The notes under the pieces are model-generated. The model was not told where the DNA came from. It searched no databases and saw only the letters and a list, made by a program, of their open reading frames with translations. Source: Alteromonas sp047556435 (GTDB lineage: Bacteria > Pseudomonadota > Gammaproteobacteria > Enterobacterales > Alteromonadaceae). Taken from it: a DNA stretch of 64,000 nucleotides. Positions 52,349 through 61,885 of the stretch are shown piece after piece. The position numbers and the translations under genes were made by a program. The stretch's first letter is position 1, and each line of letters begins with the position of its first letter. The stretch spans positions 3,596,001-3,660,000 of the forward strand of contig NZ_CP180210.1 of assembly GCF_047556435.1 (NCBI RefSeq), written 5' to 3'.

Positions 52349-52384
52349 AAAGGCATAATCATCATTGATGGTTATGCCTTTTTA
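52349..52384 (+). terminator. rho-independent terminator
   Basis: AAAGGCATAATCATC ... GGTTATGCCTTT stem followed by a T-run, 25 nt after the S9B peptidase stop. Confidence 0.8.
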
Positions 52385-52553
52385 TTAGCAAGACTTATTA
52401 ATCCATACTCAAATAATCTTTTAAACGTTTGTTTAGTTTTTCTTCATAGTGTAGGTTAAGACTCGGGGTTTCGACCTCCAGGGGTGTCTTAGCAAAAAAG
52501 ATCGACTCAAGTCGGCAATAGGCACAACAATCACAAGTGAAGAAGAAGTATAT

Positions 52554-54401
52554 ATGTTAAAAACAACAATCAAACCTACACTGGCAGCAACCCTGCTAGC
52601 CCTCGGTTCAACCGCAGCTTTAGCGGATTCAAACGACAGATACATCATCCAGGTGGACAACAACAGTAAAGGCATCGTCAAAGCACTGGCTAAACAGTCA
52701 GGTGCTGATATTCATATTGACGCAAACGGATTCATTGCCGCCACCTTCTCAGGGAAGTCGTTATCGGATGTAAAAGGGTTAATGAACAACCCGCATGTTA
52801 AATTAGTAGAACAAGATCAGGTCCGTCGTCCGATGGCGTTGTACAACGACGACGCTGGTAATCCGGACACCATGCAAATCACACCTTATGCCGTTTATCA
52901 GGCGCAGGCTGATCAGGTAACTTTCGATCCTAATGCAGGCATGAAAGTGTGTGTGATCGATTCTGGTCTGGATGACTCTAACCCAGACTTTGTATGGAGC
53001 AACATCACCGGTGATAACGATCCGGGTACGGGTAACTGGTTCGATAATGGCGGTCCTCACGGTACGCACGTAGCGGGCACCATCGGTGCGGCTGACAACA
53101 GCTACGGCGTTGTGGGTATGGCACCGGGCGTTGATATGCACATTATCAAGGTATTCAACGCATCAGGCTGGGGTTACTCTTCTGATCTGGCCTATGCCGC
53201 TCAGAAATGTTCACAAGCCGGCGCGAATATCATCAACATGAGCCTGGGTGGCGGTGGTGCGAACAGCACAGAAGAAAACGCCTTTATCGACTTTGTTAAC
53301 AATGGCGGCTTTGTCGTCGCAGCAGCGGGTAACGACGGTAACGATGTGCGTTCGTACCCTGCAGGCTACCCTGCGGTAATGATGATTGGTGCAAACGATG
53401 GCGATGACAACATCGCCGATTTCTCGCAGTACCCGTCATGTACTTCTGGTCGAGGCAAGCGCGCTACTTCTGATGAAACCATCTGCGTAGAAGTAACGGC
53501 GGGTGGCGTGGATACGCTTTCTACTTACCCTGCAGGCGGTGCCACCATGGCATCAATGACCGCAGACGGTGCAGGTGTAGCGGCATCGGCGATGGAAAAC
53601 TCAGGCTCTGCCAGCGCAGCAACTTACTTCATGGGTATCGGCGACGCCGTTGATTCCAATGCCTCTGGTAAAGTGTGTGTTATCGACCGTGGCAGCATTT
53701 CGTTCTATGACAAAGTAAATAACTGTGAATTGTCAGGTGGTGTGGGTGCAGTGGTCGTCAACAATGAGCCAGGTATGCTTTACGGTACGCTGGGCGAAAC
53801 CAATGACACCAGCATTCCTGCCGTTGGCGCAGCACAGGAAGATCGTAGCACTCTGCTGGCGGCTTCAACTGTTGATATCAGCATCGGTGCAAGCGACTAC
53901 GGCTTAATGAGCGGTACATCAATGGCGACGCCTGCGGTAGCCGGTGTGGCAGCACTGGTGTGGTCAAATCACCCAACTTGTACCGGTGAAGATATACGTG
54001 GTGCACTAAAAGCGACCGCACGCGATGCAGGCACGGTCGGTAAAGACGTGTACTTTGGTTACGGAATTGTGCAGGCAGCTGATGCCAGTGCTTACCTGAC
54101 AGCTAACGGCTGTAGCGGTGGCAACGGTGGTGGTGATAACGGCGGTGGCGACACTGGCGGCGATCTGACACTTACCGCAACGGGTTACAAAGTGAAAGGG
54201 TCTCAGGCCGTTGACCTGTCCTGGTCTGGCGCCGCCGGCTCTGACGTTGACGTGTATCGCGACGGCAGCGTTGTTGCTACCACAGCTAACGATGGCGCTT
54301 ATACTGACGCACTGAACACCAAAGGTGGCGGCGTGTACGACTATCAGGTATGTGAAGCAGGAACCACAACCTGTTCAGCAACCATGACGGTGGTATTTTA
54401 A
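52554..54401 (+). CDS. secreted subtilisin-like serine protease (S8) with PA domain
   Basis: 615 residues. Signal peptide at 1-24, inhibitor I9-like propeptide (about 27-85), then the catalytic domain with Asp in CVIDSGLDD, His in HGTHVAGT and Ser in GTSMATPAV. A PA domain is inserted before the Ser (about 340-435, GKVCVIDRGSISFYDKV). A Gly-rich linker (about 520-535) leads to a C-terminal fibronectin/PKD-like domain with two cysteines. AGAAGAAG precedes the ATG. Extracellular protein degradation is the expected role. Confidence 0.94.
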   Translation: MLKTTIKPTLAATLLALGSTAALADSNDRYIIQVDNNSKGIVKALAKQSGADIHIDANGFIAATFSGKSLSDVKGLMNNPHVKLVEQDQVRRPMALYNDDAGNPDTMQITPYAVYQAQADQVTFDPNAGMKVCVIDSGLDDSNPDFVWSNITGDNDPGTGNWFDNGGPHGTHVAGTIGAADNSYGVVGMAPGVDMHIIKVFNASGWGYSSDLAYAAQKCSQAGANIINMSLGGGGANSTEENAFIDFVNNGGFVVAAAGNDGNDVRSYPAGYPAVMMIGANDGDDNIADFSQYPSCTSGRGKRATSDETICVEVTAGGVDTLSTYPAGGATMASMTADGAGVAASAMENSGSASAATYFMGIGDAVDSNASGKVCVIDRGSISFYDKVNNCELSGGVGAVVVNNEPGMLYGTLGETNDTSIPAVGAAQEDRSTLLAASTVDISIGASDYGLMSGTSMATPAVAGVAALVWSNHPTCTGEDIRGALKATARDAGTVGKDVYFGYGIVQAADASAYLTANGCSGGNGGGDNGGGDTGGDLTLTATGYKVKGSQAVDLSWSGAAGSDVDVYRDGSVVATTANDGAYTDALNTKGGGVYDYQVCEAGTTTCSATMTVVF

Positions 54402-54450
54402 TATCCACGTTACAAATGGGCCGGCCATAATTTTATAGTGCCGGTATGAA

Positions 54451-54495
54451 TTAAGGCTACAGCAAGGTTTAACTTAATCCTTCTGTAGCCTTTTT
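54451..54495 (+). terminator. rho-independent terminator
   Basis: AAGGCTACAG (54451-54460) pairs with CTGTAGCCTT (54481-54490), extended by AAGG/CCTT, and is followed by a T-run, about 50 nt after the subtilase stop. Confidence 0.85.
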
Positions 54496-54597
54496 TGTTG
54501 GGTTGGCTTTTTTGCAACCAGACATCGATTCCGATAAGGTTTTTATAAGCCCGCCACTTACTGCAAGGGCCAGCACGGAAGGCAAAGTAGTAAACAG

Positions 54598-55008
54598 ATG
54601 CAATCAAACCTCATAAAATTTTTCTTATTCGTAGCATTTCTGGTTTGCCTGTATCTCACATTGATTCCTTCGGCTCCAGATAACGCAAAACCTGAACTGA
54701 AGCCAGAGTCAGTGCCTCAGCAAGTCACAGAGAACAAGTCATTCTCGCAACGCGATACGGCTTCTACATCACTCGCCGCCTATATTGATGCCTGTATTGC
54801 CGACGGTAACGACCCGCTGCCTGACACTTCCGAAGACTACGCCATGAATGACCTGAAAGAAGTTGACCGCTTTTTTGATGCCATGAGCGAACCTGTGGAG
54901 CAGGGAGAACAAAAGCTTCAAAAGTTGGTGAGCTACTACCGCAATCATCCTGACGATGCGTTAGTCGCGCTGGAGATCATTCGCGTATGCACCGCCCCCC
55001 TGCACTAG
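54598..55008 (+). CDS. N-terminal part of a frame-disrupted TPR-like protein
   Basis: 136 residues: a signal-anchor helix (about 6-23, FFLFVAFLVCLYLTLIP), a polar linker, then helices ending in VSYYRNHPDDALVALEII. It ends shortly after a run of six C (54995-55000). The next gene, in the -1 frame, starts inside this one and continues the same helical-repeat pattern, so the two look like halves of one gene. It could be a real short protein if the shift is programmed. Confidence 0.65.
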   Translation: MQSNLIKFFLFVAFLVCLYLTLIPSAPDNAKPELKPESVPQQVTENKSFSQRDTASTSLAAYIDACIADGNDPLPDTSEDYAMNDLKEVDRFFDAMSEPVEQGEQKLQKLVSYYRNHPDDALVALEIIRVCTAPLH

Positions 55009-55649
55009 AACAATGCGATTCTGCGTTACTGGGGTCGCTGACAGTTTCTTCTTCCGACGCTCAGCCCTGGATATATCTGGCTAGCTTTCACGCTGCGCGT
55101 GGCGACAGGGAAAAGGTGTTACAGGCTATGAAAAGCGCCATTCAGTCTGATTTCTATGGCAACGGTTATGCTGAGCGGGTCAGCAGGTTATCCGACATCA
55201 TAAATCAAAATACGTCGTGGGGCTTATACAGCGCTGTTGTCGCAGCCATTGGTATTGAGGCGAGCAACTCAGTGTTTCCTCAAGATGTCTTTTCGTTTTG
55301 TAGAAAGGCGTCTTCTGACCTCTATACCGCAACGTTGTGCTACCAGTTGGGTGAGGACATGGCGTTGCGAGGCAAAACCCTCGCGTTGTCTGGAGTTGGT
55401 CAGAGCCTCACTACCATGATGCGCAACGTCAGTGAGTTTCACTTACCGAATGACAGCGTGGTAAACATTACCCCGGATGAAAGCGCCGACATGCTAACAA
55501 TAGCGCCACTGATGAAATACCATGACCGGCTTTTGCTGAACTGGCTGGACGATCTGAAAGCGCTTGGAGAAAAGCAGGCTGCGGGACGTGCGATAGAAAC
55601 GGTCAGGACACTGGCAAAATCCGGAGACTATTCGCACTGCGCCGATTAA
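54987..55649 (+). CDS. C-terminal part of a frame-disrupted TPR-like protein
   Basis: 220 residues in the -1 frame relative to the previous gene, overlapping it by 22 nt. The ATG at 54987 has no ribosome-binding site. WIYLASFHAARGDREKVLQAM is a TPR-like helix pair and fits directly onto the NHPDDALVALEII end of the upstream part. The rest is helical without recognised motifs. Joined at the C6 tract the product would be about 350 residues. Confidence 0.65.
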   Translation: MHRPPALEQCDSALLGSLTVSSSDAQPWIYLASFHAARGDREKVLQAMKSAIQSDFYGNGYAERVSRLSDIINQNTSWGLYSAVVAAIGIEASNSVFPQDVFSFCRKASSDLYTATLCYQLGEDMALRGKTLALSGVGQSLTTMMRNVSEFHLPNDSVVNITPDESADMLTIAPLMKYHDRLLLNWLDDLKALGEKQAAGRAIETVRTLAKSGDYSHCAD

Positions 55650-55760
55650 GTGATCCCCGTAAAGGACGCCCTTCTTTACCTTCAGCAGAGAAGAGCGAAG
55701 CCGGTATACACATTACACAATCGAGCCATACCGGCCATGTCTGTGCACCTGGGATGGTTG

Positions 55761-56135
55761 TTATCCAAACAGCTGGTCAGCCAGCGTCTTCTGCACTTTC
55801 TGAGCAGAATTTTTACTCATTTCTATTTCCACCGGGACATCCTGCCCTGATACCCAGATTTTCAGCTCAGAATCGGTATCGAAGTGCCCCGCCGTTTCAA
55901 CGATAAACTGCGTGATGGCACGATACGGGATCGAGTGATAATTCACCTTTCTGCCAGTCAGACCTTGTTTATCAATCAGTATCAGGCGTTTGGTGGTAAA
56001 TACACTCAAATCTCTGATTAATTTGAACGCTGCAATCACCTGCTCGCTGTCCGCCATCACCGGCGCTAATTCCTCCTGAATTTCAGCAGCATCCGTCTCG
56101 CTGGCGTTACCCATTAATGTATCAAATAGTCCCAT
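55761..56135 (-). CDS. bacterial PH-domain protein
   Basis: 124 residues from the ATG at 56135 (AAGGAA upstream); a longer frame to 56174 has no such signal. MGLFDTLMGNASETDAAE leads into AAFKLIRDLSVFTTKRLILIDKQGLTGRKVNYHSIPYRAI, the bPH pattern (TNxRLI-D-QGxTGKK-x-Y-S-IPY) found in many small bacterial proteins, followed by DTDSELKIWVSG. Function unknown; usually cytosolic or membrane-peripheral. Confidence 0.85.
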   Translation of the reverse strand: MGLFDTLMGNASETDAAEIQEELAPVMADSEQVIAAFKLIRDLSVFTTKRLILIDKQGLTGRKVNYHSIPYRAITQFIVETAGHFDTDSELKIWVSGQDVPVEIEMSKNSAQKVQKTLADQLFG

Positions 56136-56216
56136 GTCGTGTTCCTTCTTCGAGTTTTCATTCACAGATACCACTTAGGCATGGCTGACGAAAGCAACTG
56201 CACCTGACAGTGGTAA

Positions 56217-59081
56217 TTACGTGCGGGCAAGCCGCTCCTGCAGTGGCTTCGGTTTGTCCAGCGCAAAGCCCTGCCCATAATCAACGTTCAAATCTGCCAG
56301 GCATTCGCACGTCTCGGCATCCACCACAAACTCTGCAACCGTCTGCTTGCCCATGCTATGAGCGATGTTGTTGATTGCTTTCACTGTAGCATGGTCGATT
56401 TGATCGCGCGCCATGTTCCTGACGAACGAGCCGTCGATCTTAATATAATCGACATCCAGGTTTTTAAGATAGGTGAATGACGACATACCCGCGCCAAAGT
56501 CATCTAAAGCGAAACGACATCCCAGCTCACGAAGCGACTCAATAAACTTTTGTGCAGAAGACAAGTTCGTCACTGCCGTCGTTTCGGTTATTTCAAAGCA
56601 CACTTTCTCGGCAGGCACCGACGTGGTTTTGATGCGCTGCACAATTCTCTCAAGCATCGTCTCATCACCCAGTGTTAACCCGGACAGGTTAATAGCTACC
56701 TTTCCCAGAGCATCAATATGATGCGGGTGCTGCTCCAGCGTTGCCAGCGTGTTTTCGAACACCCACCAGTCAATTTTGTTCATCAGACCATGACGTTCAG
56801 CCAGGGGAATAAACAGCCCCGGACTAATCAGCGTATTGTCTTGCGCTGGCAACCGCAGCAAAATCTCGTAATGTAGCGGCGCTTTCTCTTTATTTTTCAG
56901 CGGCAAAATTGCCTGACTAAAAAGGACAAACGTATCATCCTGCAGCGCCTGATGAAGCGCATTCAATACGGCTGACTCCGTGTTATCCATTTCCTGTTGA
57001 GCAGAGTTTTCATCAAAAAGATAATAGCGATTTCGCCCCAGGTATTTTGCTTTATAGCACGCGTTATCTGCAGCTTTAATCAATGAGGCAGCAGAACCAC
57101 TTTGCTGGCCAATTTCTATCACTCCAATTGAAGCGCCGATGAAAAACAGCTTATCATCGTAGGTAAATCGATAGGCAGAGATCGCGTTTAACAGGTTATC
57201 CAACTTACCCTTTACGTCGTTCACACTCTGATGTCGGTAAATAATGCAAAATTCATCTCCACCTATGCGTGCCAGCAAATCGTTTTCCGAAACATGCTCT
57301 TGAAATAGTCCCGCGATAGCTTTAAGTAACTTATCTCCAGCCGGGTGCCCGCAACTGTCATTAACCAGTTTAAAGCGATCCATGTCGATGAAGCACATGA
57401 CGCCGGCTTCTTCTCCTCGCTTAACCTCACTAAGAAAATCACGCAATTGATTATCGAATGCGTAACGATTCATCAGTCCGGTCAGTTGATCATGGTTAGC
57501 CTGGTAAATCACTTCCGCCTGCAGTTTTTTCTCGTTAGTCACATCACGCGCGATCCCTTCAACGGCAACGAGTGTTCCGTTGTCATCCACAATCGGGGTG
57601 TCTGCATACTCAATAACAAACTCATCACCTTCGGGGGCGCGATAGTGAACGAGGTAAGGTTCTGGCTTACGAACTGCGGCAATTGCTTTTCTGATTTCCC
57701 GGGTTTCGTCCGGAACCTGCTGTACCAAGGCGTGTTCATTCACACAAAAGTAATCTGGTTCCACCCCCATGATGGCCTGAACGCCAGCACTGGCATAGAT
57801 AAACCGGTGACTGGCCTCTTTGGTGTAAACAAAGTGGCGATGCATGCCGTCGATTAAACGCCGGTAGCGCTCTTCGCTTTCTTTTAACGCTTGCTGCGCG
57901 TTGAATCTTGCTGTCACATCCCTGGCCGTAAGAGCGATATTTTCACCAGCCTTCACCACCTGTATTTTCAGCCACTCAGAATCTATCAGTGGGCTGTTTA
58001 TCTTCAGATATCGCTCATCGGGTGTCTCTGAATGGGCTACCTGCCGGACGACATCAATCAGCGTCGGATGCCCGATCAGCTGGAACTGTTGTGACAGCGG
58101 TGCCTGCTGGTATCCGGTATCAGTACTGCAAAAAAGGTTTTGCGCATACTGATTAGACTCCACCAGCTTAAAATCAGTGCCTACTGGCTGATAAATCAGC
58201 AGCGCATCCAGAGATGCTTCGCTGGCCATTTTGTAGCGCTGCTGACTTACGGTTAAATTAACTCCCGCCTGCAACTGCTTATGAAGCACCCAACTCACCA
58301 CCAGCGACATCAGAACGCCAACGATGACAATGATCGGCCCTGATGACAGGTTGCCAGGCTCAGACTGCATAGTCAGTGTCCACTCGCGCTCTAGAAAGGT
58401 GAAGGGCTCAGCCTGAATTTCAGTGCCATCCGGTACAATTTGACCACTGGAAAACAGCGCCACGTCTGCGTCCCTAAGCACAAAATTGAATTGCGGTCCG
58501 ACTAACTCTCCCAGCATTACCGCAAGTATCGTCTGCACATCGAAACCCGCAATAAGAAAGCCATGTTCAGGCTCTTGCGGACTGATGGCTCTGCCAATCA
58601 CAATGTAGTGATGTTCGGTTACTGGCGAATACACCAGCGCATGGGAAAATGATTCGCCCTGAGAAACAGCAACCCCTGTCGCCGACATTGGCTCCCCTAT
58701 CAGGTTGTTGCTAAGCCGTGATTTTACTCCGTAGGATGGCGTGGTCACCCATTCAATCACCCCGGTTTGATTTGCGAAGGTTATCGAGCTAAACCCTTTT
58801 TGCATTCCCAGCAAAGACACAGCCTGAGCGTTAAACCAGTCAACCTGATTGGGCTCGAACGTCGGCCAGTTCTGCATGAGATTTAACAGTGCCTGCCTGC
58901 GCTCAGCGGCGATCACTTCCAGACTGATCTTTACCTGTTCCGCAACAGAGTGCGCTTTAGAGATCCTCGCCTGTTTTTCCTCGCTGTCCAGATAAAAGCC
59001 GGCCGCAATAAACAGCAACAGCAATAAAGCACATAATGAGGCGGGCAATGCGTATACCCTGTGTTTGAAATGTCCTGGCAT
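56217..59081 (-). CDS. GGDEF-EAL cyclic-di-GMP protein with periplasmic sensor and PAS domains
   Basis: 954 residues. TM1 (about 10-30), an extracytoplasmic CHASE-like sensor (about 35-245), TM2 (about 248-268), PAS (about 285-400), PAS (about 405-525), GGDEF (about 530-690; ARIGGDEFCII) and EAL (about 705-950). The EAL signature reads YEILLRL, an E-I-L variant; the other catalytic pieces (INLSG, FEITET, LDDFGAGMSS, KIDGSFV, VAEFV) are in place. No RxxD inhibitory site is seen before GGDEF. It could make, break, or bind cyclic di-GMP; activity cannot be told. Confidence 0.92.
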   Translation of the reverse strand: MPGHFKHRVYALPASLCALLLLLFIAAGFYLDSEEKQARISKAHSVAEQVKISLEVIAAERRQALLNLMQNWPTFEPNQVDWFNAQAVSLLGMQKGFSSITFANQTGVIEWVTTPSYGVKSRLSNNLIGEPMSATGVAVSQGESFSHALVYSPVTEHHYIVIGRAISPQEPEHGFLIAGFDVQTILAVMLGELVGPQFNFVLRDADVALFSSGQIVPDGTEIQAEPFTFLEREWTLTMQSEPGNLSSGPIIVIVGVLMSLVVSWVLHKQLQAGVNLTVSQQRYKMASEASLDALLIYQPVGTDFKLVESNQYAQNLFCSTDTGYQQAPLSQQFQLIGHPTLIDVVRQVAHSETPDERYLKINSPLIDSEWLKIQVVKAGENIALTARDVTARFNAQQALKESEERYRRLIDGMHRHFVYTKEASHRFIYASAGVQAIMGVEPDYFCVNEHALVQQVPDETREIRKAIAAVRKPEPYLVHYRAPEGDEFVIEYADTPIVDDNGTLVAVEGIARDVTNEKKLQAEVIYQANHDQLTGLMNRYAFDNQLRDFLSEVKRGEEAGVMCFIDMDRFKLVNDSCGHPAGDKLLKAIAGLFQEHVSENDLLARIGGDEFCIIYRHQSVNDVKGKLDNLLNAISAYRFTYDDKLFFIGASIGVIEIGQQSGSAASLIKAADNACYKAKYLGRNRYYLFDENSAQQEMDNTESAVLNALHQALQDDTFVLFSQAILPLKNKEKAPLHYEILLRLPAQDNTLISPGLFIPLAERHGLMNKIDWWVFENTLATLEQHPHHIDALGKVAINLSGLTLGDETMLERIVQRIKTTSVPAEKVCFEITETTAVTNLSSAQKFIESLRELGCRFALDDFGAGMSSFTYLKNLDVDYIKIDGSFVRNMARDQIDHATVKAINNIAHSMGKQTVAEFVVDAETCECLADLNVDYGQGFALDKPKPLQERLART

Positions 59082-59207
59082 CGACTACTCTCCCCAATCG
59101 GATGCGCGAGTGTACCGGCGGACTATGACCAAATTATGAATTCGCACTACAACACACTTGGTGGTAGGGTTATGCTCAGGTAACACCCTATCTTATAAGG
59201 AAAAACA

Positions 59208-60224
59208 TTGGTTTCTTCGCTGACAACATTTGACGATATTGTTGCTGCTGCTTCGCGGGTGACGAATAAGGTACAGCACACGCCATTATTAGAGTCTCAC
59301 CTGTTGAATACCTGGCTGGGCCACCGTATTTTATTTAAAGCGGAATGTTTGCAGACTACCGGAGCGTTTAAACTGCGCGGCGCAACTAACTTTCTGGCCG
59401 CAATGGAAGAACGGGGGGAATTGCCCAAACATATTGTTGCGAACAGTTCAGGCAACCACGCTCAGGCAGTCGCGTATGCCGCCTCACTGTATAACATTCC
59501 AGCAACCATTTTTTCTTCCCAGCGCATCTCTGAAGTCAAAGCCGCCGCCACGCGCAGTTATGGTGCCGAGTTGTGCCTGTTTCCAACTCGCGCGGAGGCA
59601 GATTGCGCGGTAGCCGAAGCGGCGAAAGCCGCTGGCACGGTGTGGATCCCGCCCTACAATCACCCGGATATTATTGCCGGACAAGGCACTGCTACACTTG
59701 AGGCTCTTAATGACGCCGGTCACGTAGATGCTGTATTTGCGCCCTGTGGTGGCGGTGGTCTGCTGGGGGGCGCGCTACTGGCAACCCGCGAATTATTGCC
59801 TGACGCCAGTGTGATTGGCAGCGAGCCAGCGGCGGCAAACGACGCCTCGCGATCATTGCAGTCGGGGCAGATTGAGTCACTTGATGGCGTACCAGACACA
59901 CTGGCGGACGGCGCCGCCACACCAAGCGTTGGCGAACATACTTTTCCTTTGCTACAACAGCTTGACGACTTTTACGAAGTCGAAGAAAACCAGATTGCCT
60001 ACTGGACACAGTGGCTGCAACACTTGCTGAAAATTCATGTCGAGCCAACCTGTGCAATGAGTATGGCAGCCGTAGCCGCCTGGGCAGTAAACACGCCGCC
60101 AGGGCAAACTGCACTGGTGATGCTTTCTGGCGGAAATATCAGTCAGGCCAGCATGAGTAAAATCTGGCAAACCGATTATCTGCAACAACCCCCGAACATT
60201 ATGCAACAGGAAGACAACGTATGA
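59208..60224 (+). CDS. threonine/serine dehydratase-like PLP enzyme
   Basis: 338 residues; TTG start at 59208 supported by AAGGA at 6-7 nt. The PLP lysine lies in GAFKLRGATNFL near residue 50, NSSGNHAQAVAYAA binds the substrate and CGGGGLLGGALLA holds the cofactor phosphate, as in catabolic threonine/serine dehydratases. There is no C-terminal ACT domain, so no isoleucine feedback. It deaminates hydroxy-amino acids to keto acids; the exact substrate is not given. First gene of an operon with an amidohydrolase (4-nt overlap) and a permease. Confidence 0.9.
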   Translation: MVSSLTTFDDIVAAASRVTNKVQHTPLLESHLLNTWLGHRILFKAECLQTTGAFKLRGATNFLAAMEERGELPKHIVANSSGNHAQAVAYAASLYNIPATIFSSQRISEVKAAATRSYGAELCLFPTRAEADCAVAEAAKAAGTVWIPPYNHPDIIAGQGTATLEALNDAGHVDAVFAPCGGGGLLGGALLATRELLPDASVIGSEPAAANDASRSLQSGQIESLDGVPDTLADGAATPSVGEHTFPLLQQLDDFYEVEENQIAYWTQWLQHLLKIHVEPTCAMSMAAVAAWAVNTPPGQTALVMLSGGNISQASMSKIWQTDYLQQPPNIMQQEDNV

Positions 60225-61870
60225 GGTCATTACTTCGAATTATCACGGTGTGTCTGTCAGCATTCACCCTCCCGGTGCTCGCTGCAACCACGCTGGTTCA
60301 AAATGTAAAAGGTTATACGTTAAACAGCGATGGCGACATGCTGACTTTTACGTCAATGGCCATTGAAGACGGCAAAGTTATCGCGCTGGATCCAGACAAC
60401 ATACAAGCTGACACCGTTATTAACGGGAACGGCAACACGCTGATCCCCGGATTAATTGATGCCCATGGACATTTGCTGGGGCTGGGAGCGAACCTGTTAG
60501 AAGTGGATGTTCGTGACAGCAGCTCTGCCAGTGACGCTGCCGAACGCGTTGCTGCCTATGCGTTCGCGAATAAACAGCAGGCCTGGATAACCGGCCGGGG
60601 CTGGAACCAGGAATTATGGCCTGACCGGGCCTTCCCCACTGCGGCGGTGCTGGATGCACAAATCAGCGACCGTCCGGTATGGCTGACGCGGGTAGACGGT
60701 CATGCTGGCTGGGCAAATAGTCAGGCACTGGCGCTGGCCGGTATTACTAATGACACACCGGATCCCAAAGGCGGACAAATCATTCGTGATGCCGAGGGTA
60801 ACGCGACCGGCGTGCTTATCGACAATGCCATGGCGATGGTGGAAAAACATATGCCTGCAGCCAGCACTGCGCAGTATGCCGCACAGCTAGAGGCCGCAGG
60901 CGCACATCTGCTATCGCTGGGCGTAACCGCGATGCACGATGCCGGCATCAGCCGCGACGTTTATGATTTCTACTTAAAGCGCGCCGTTGAAGAAACGCTG
61001 CCGGTAAGAGTCTATGCCATGATAGCCGCAACCGATCCTGAGCTGGATACCATGTTAAGCAACGGCCTGATAGACAGCGCTGATGATTTTCTGGAAATAA
61101 AATCAGTGAAAGCTTACGGTGATGGCGCCCTGGGAAGCCGGGGTGCTGCGTTGTTAGCGCCTTATTCTGATGCGCCGCACCAGCATGGCCTGATGCTTAC
61201 GCAGCCAGAGGATTTTCAGAGCCTGTTTAACCATGTCATCGGTAACGGCTTCCAGTTAAACTTCCATGCCATCGGCGATCGCGCTAATCATCTGGCACTG
61301 AATCAGTTTGAGAGCACGTTTAACACCATCGGCGGTAAAACGCTTCGTAACCGTATTGAACATGCGCAGGTGATTGCTGTAGACGATCTGCCGCGCTTTG
61401 CTGAACTTGACGTGCTGCCGTCAATGCAGCCCACGCATGCTACCAGCGATATGAATATGGCAGAAGATCGTATCGGTAAAGCGCGGATGAAAGGCGCTTA
61501 TGCGTGGCAGACGTTGCTGGATTCGGGCATCGCTATTCCGCTGGGTTCAGATTTTCCGGTTGAACTGGCTAATCCGTTTTACGGTATCCATGCCGCCGTC
61601 ACCCGTCAGGACAGAAACAATCAGCCGGTGAAAGGCTGGTATGCCCACGAAGCCATGACTCTCAAGCAGGCGTTTCGTGGCTTTACTCTCGACGCAGCCT
61701 ATGCCGCACATATGGAATCCAGTCTTGGCACACTGGAACCCGGAAAGTGGGCTGATTTTATTCTGATTGACAGGGATTTATTTGATATCCCTGAGCAAGA
61801 CTTGTGGAAAGTACAGGTACTTGCTACTTACCTTGCCGGAGAGAGGGTTTATCAGTCCTCCCAGCAATAG
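60221..61870 (+). CDS. exported amidohydrolase (YtcJ-like)
   Basis: 549 residues. Signal peptide at 1-21 (IITVCLSAFTLPVLA). GNTLIPGLIDAHGHLLGLG has the metal-binding H-x-H of the amidohydrolase superfamily, RVDGHAGWANSQAL and NFHAIGDRANHLAL follow, and LGSDFPVE near the end carries the metal Asp, in the pattern of YtcJ-type amidohydrolases. The substrate is unknown. Overlaps the dehydratase by 4 nt and is followed after 15 nt by an APC permease, suggesting an amino-acid derivative pathway. Confidence 0.9.
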   Translation: MRSLLRIITVCLSAFTLPVLAATTLVQNVKGYTLNSDGDMLTFTSMAIEDGKVIALDPDNIQADTVINGNGNTLIPGLIDAHGHLLGLGANLLEVDVRDSSSASDAAERVAAYAFANKQQAWITGRGWNQELWPDRAFPTAAVLDAQISDRPVWLTRVDGHAGWANSQALALAGITNDTPDPKGGQIIRDAEGNATGVLIDNAMAMVEKHMPAASTAQYAAQLEAAGAHLLSLGVTAMHDAGISRDVYDFYLKRAVEETLPVRVYAMIAATDPELDTMLSNGLIDSADDFLEIKSVKAYGDGALGSRGAALLAPYSDAPHQHGLMLTQPEDFQSLFNHVIGNGFQLNFHAIGDRANHLALNQFESTFNTIGGKTLRNRIEHAQVIAVDDLPRFAELDVLPSMQPTHATSDMNMAEDRIGKARMKGAYAWQTLLDSGIAIPLGSDFPVELANPFYGIHAAVTRQDRNNQPVKGWYAHEAMTLKQAFRGFTLDAAYAAHMESSLGTLEPGKWADFILIDRDLFDIPEQDLWKVQVLATYLAGERVYQSSQQ

Positions 61871-61885
61871 CCGCGATGTGTGACT

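Noticed and set aside
59707..60114. 135-codon minus-strand frame inside the dehydratase gene
   Set aside because: Arg/His/Pro-rich shadow of a clear PLP-enzyme gene.
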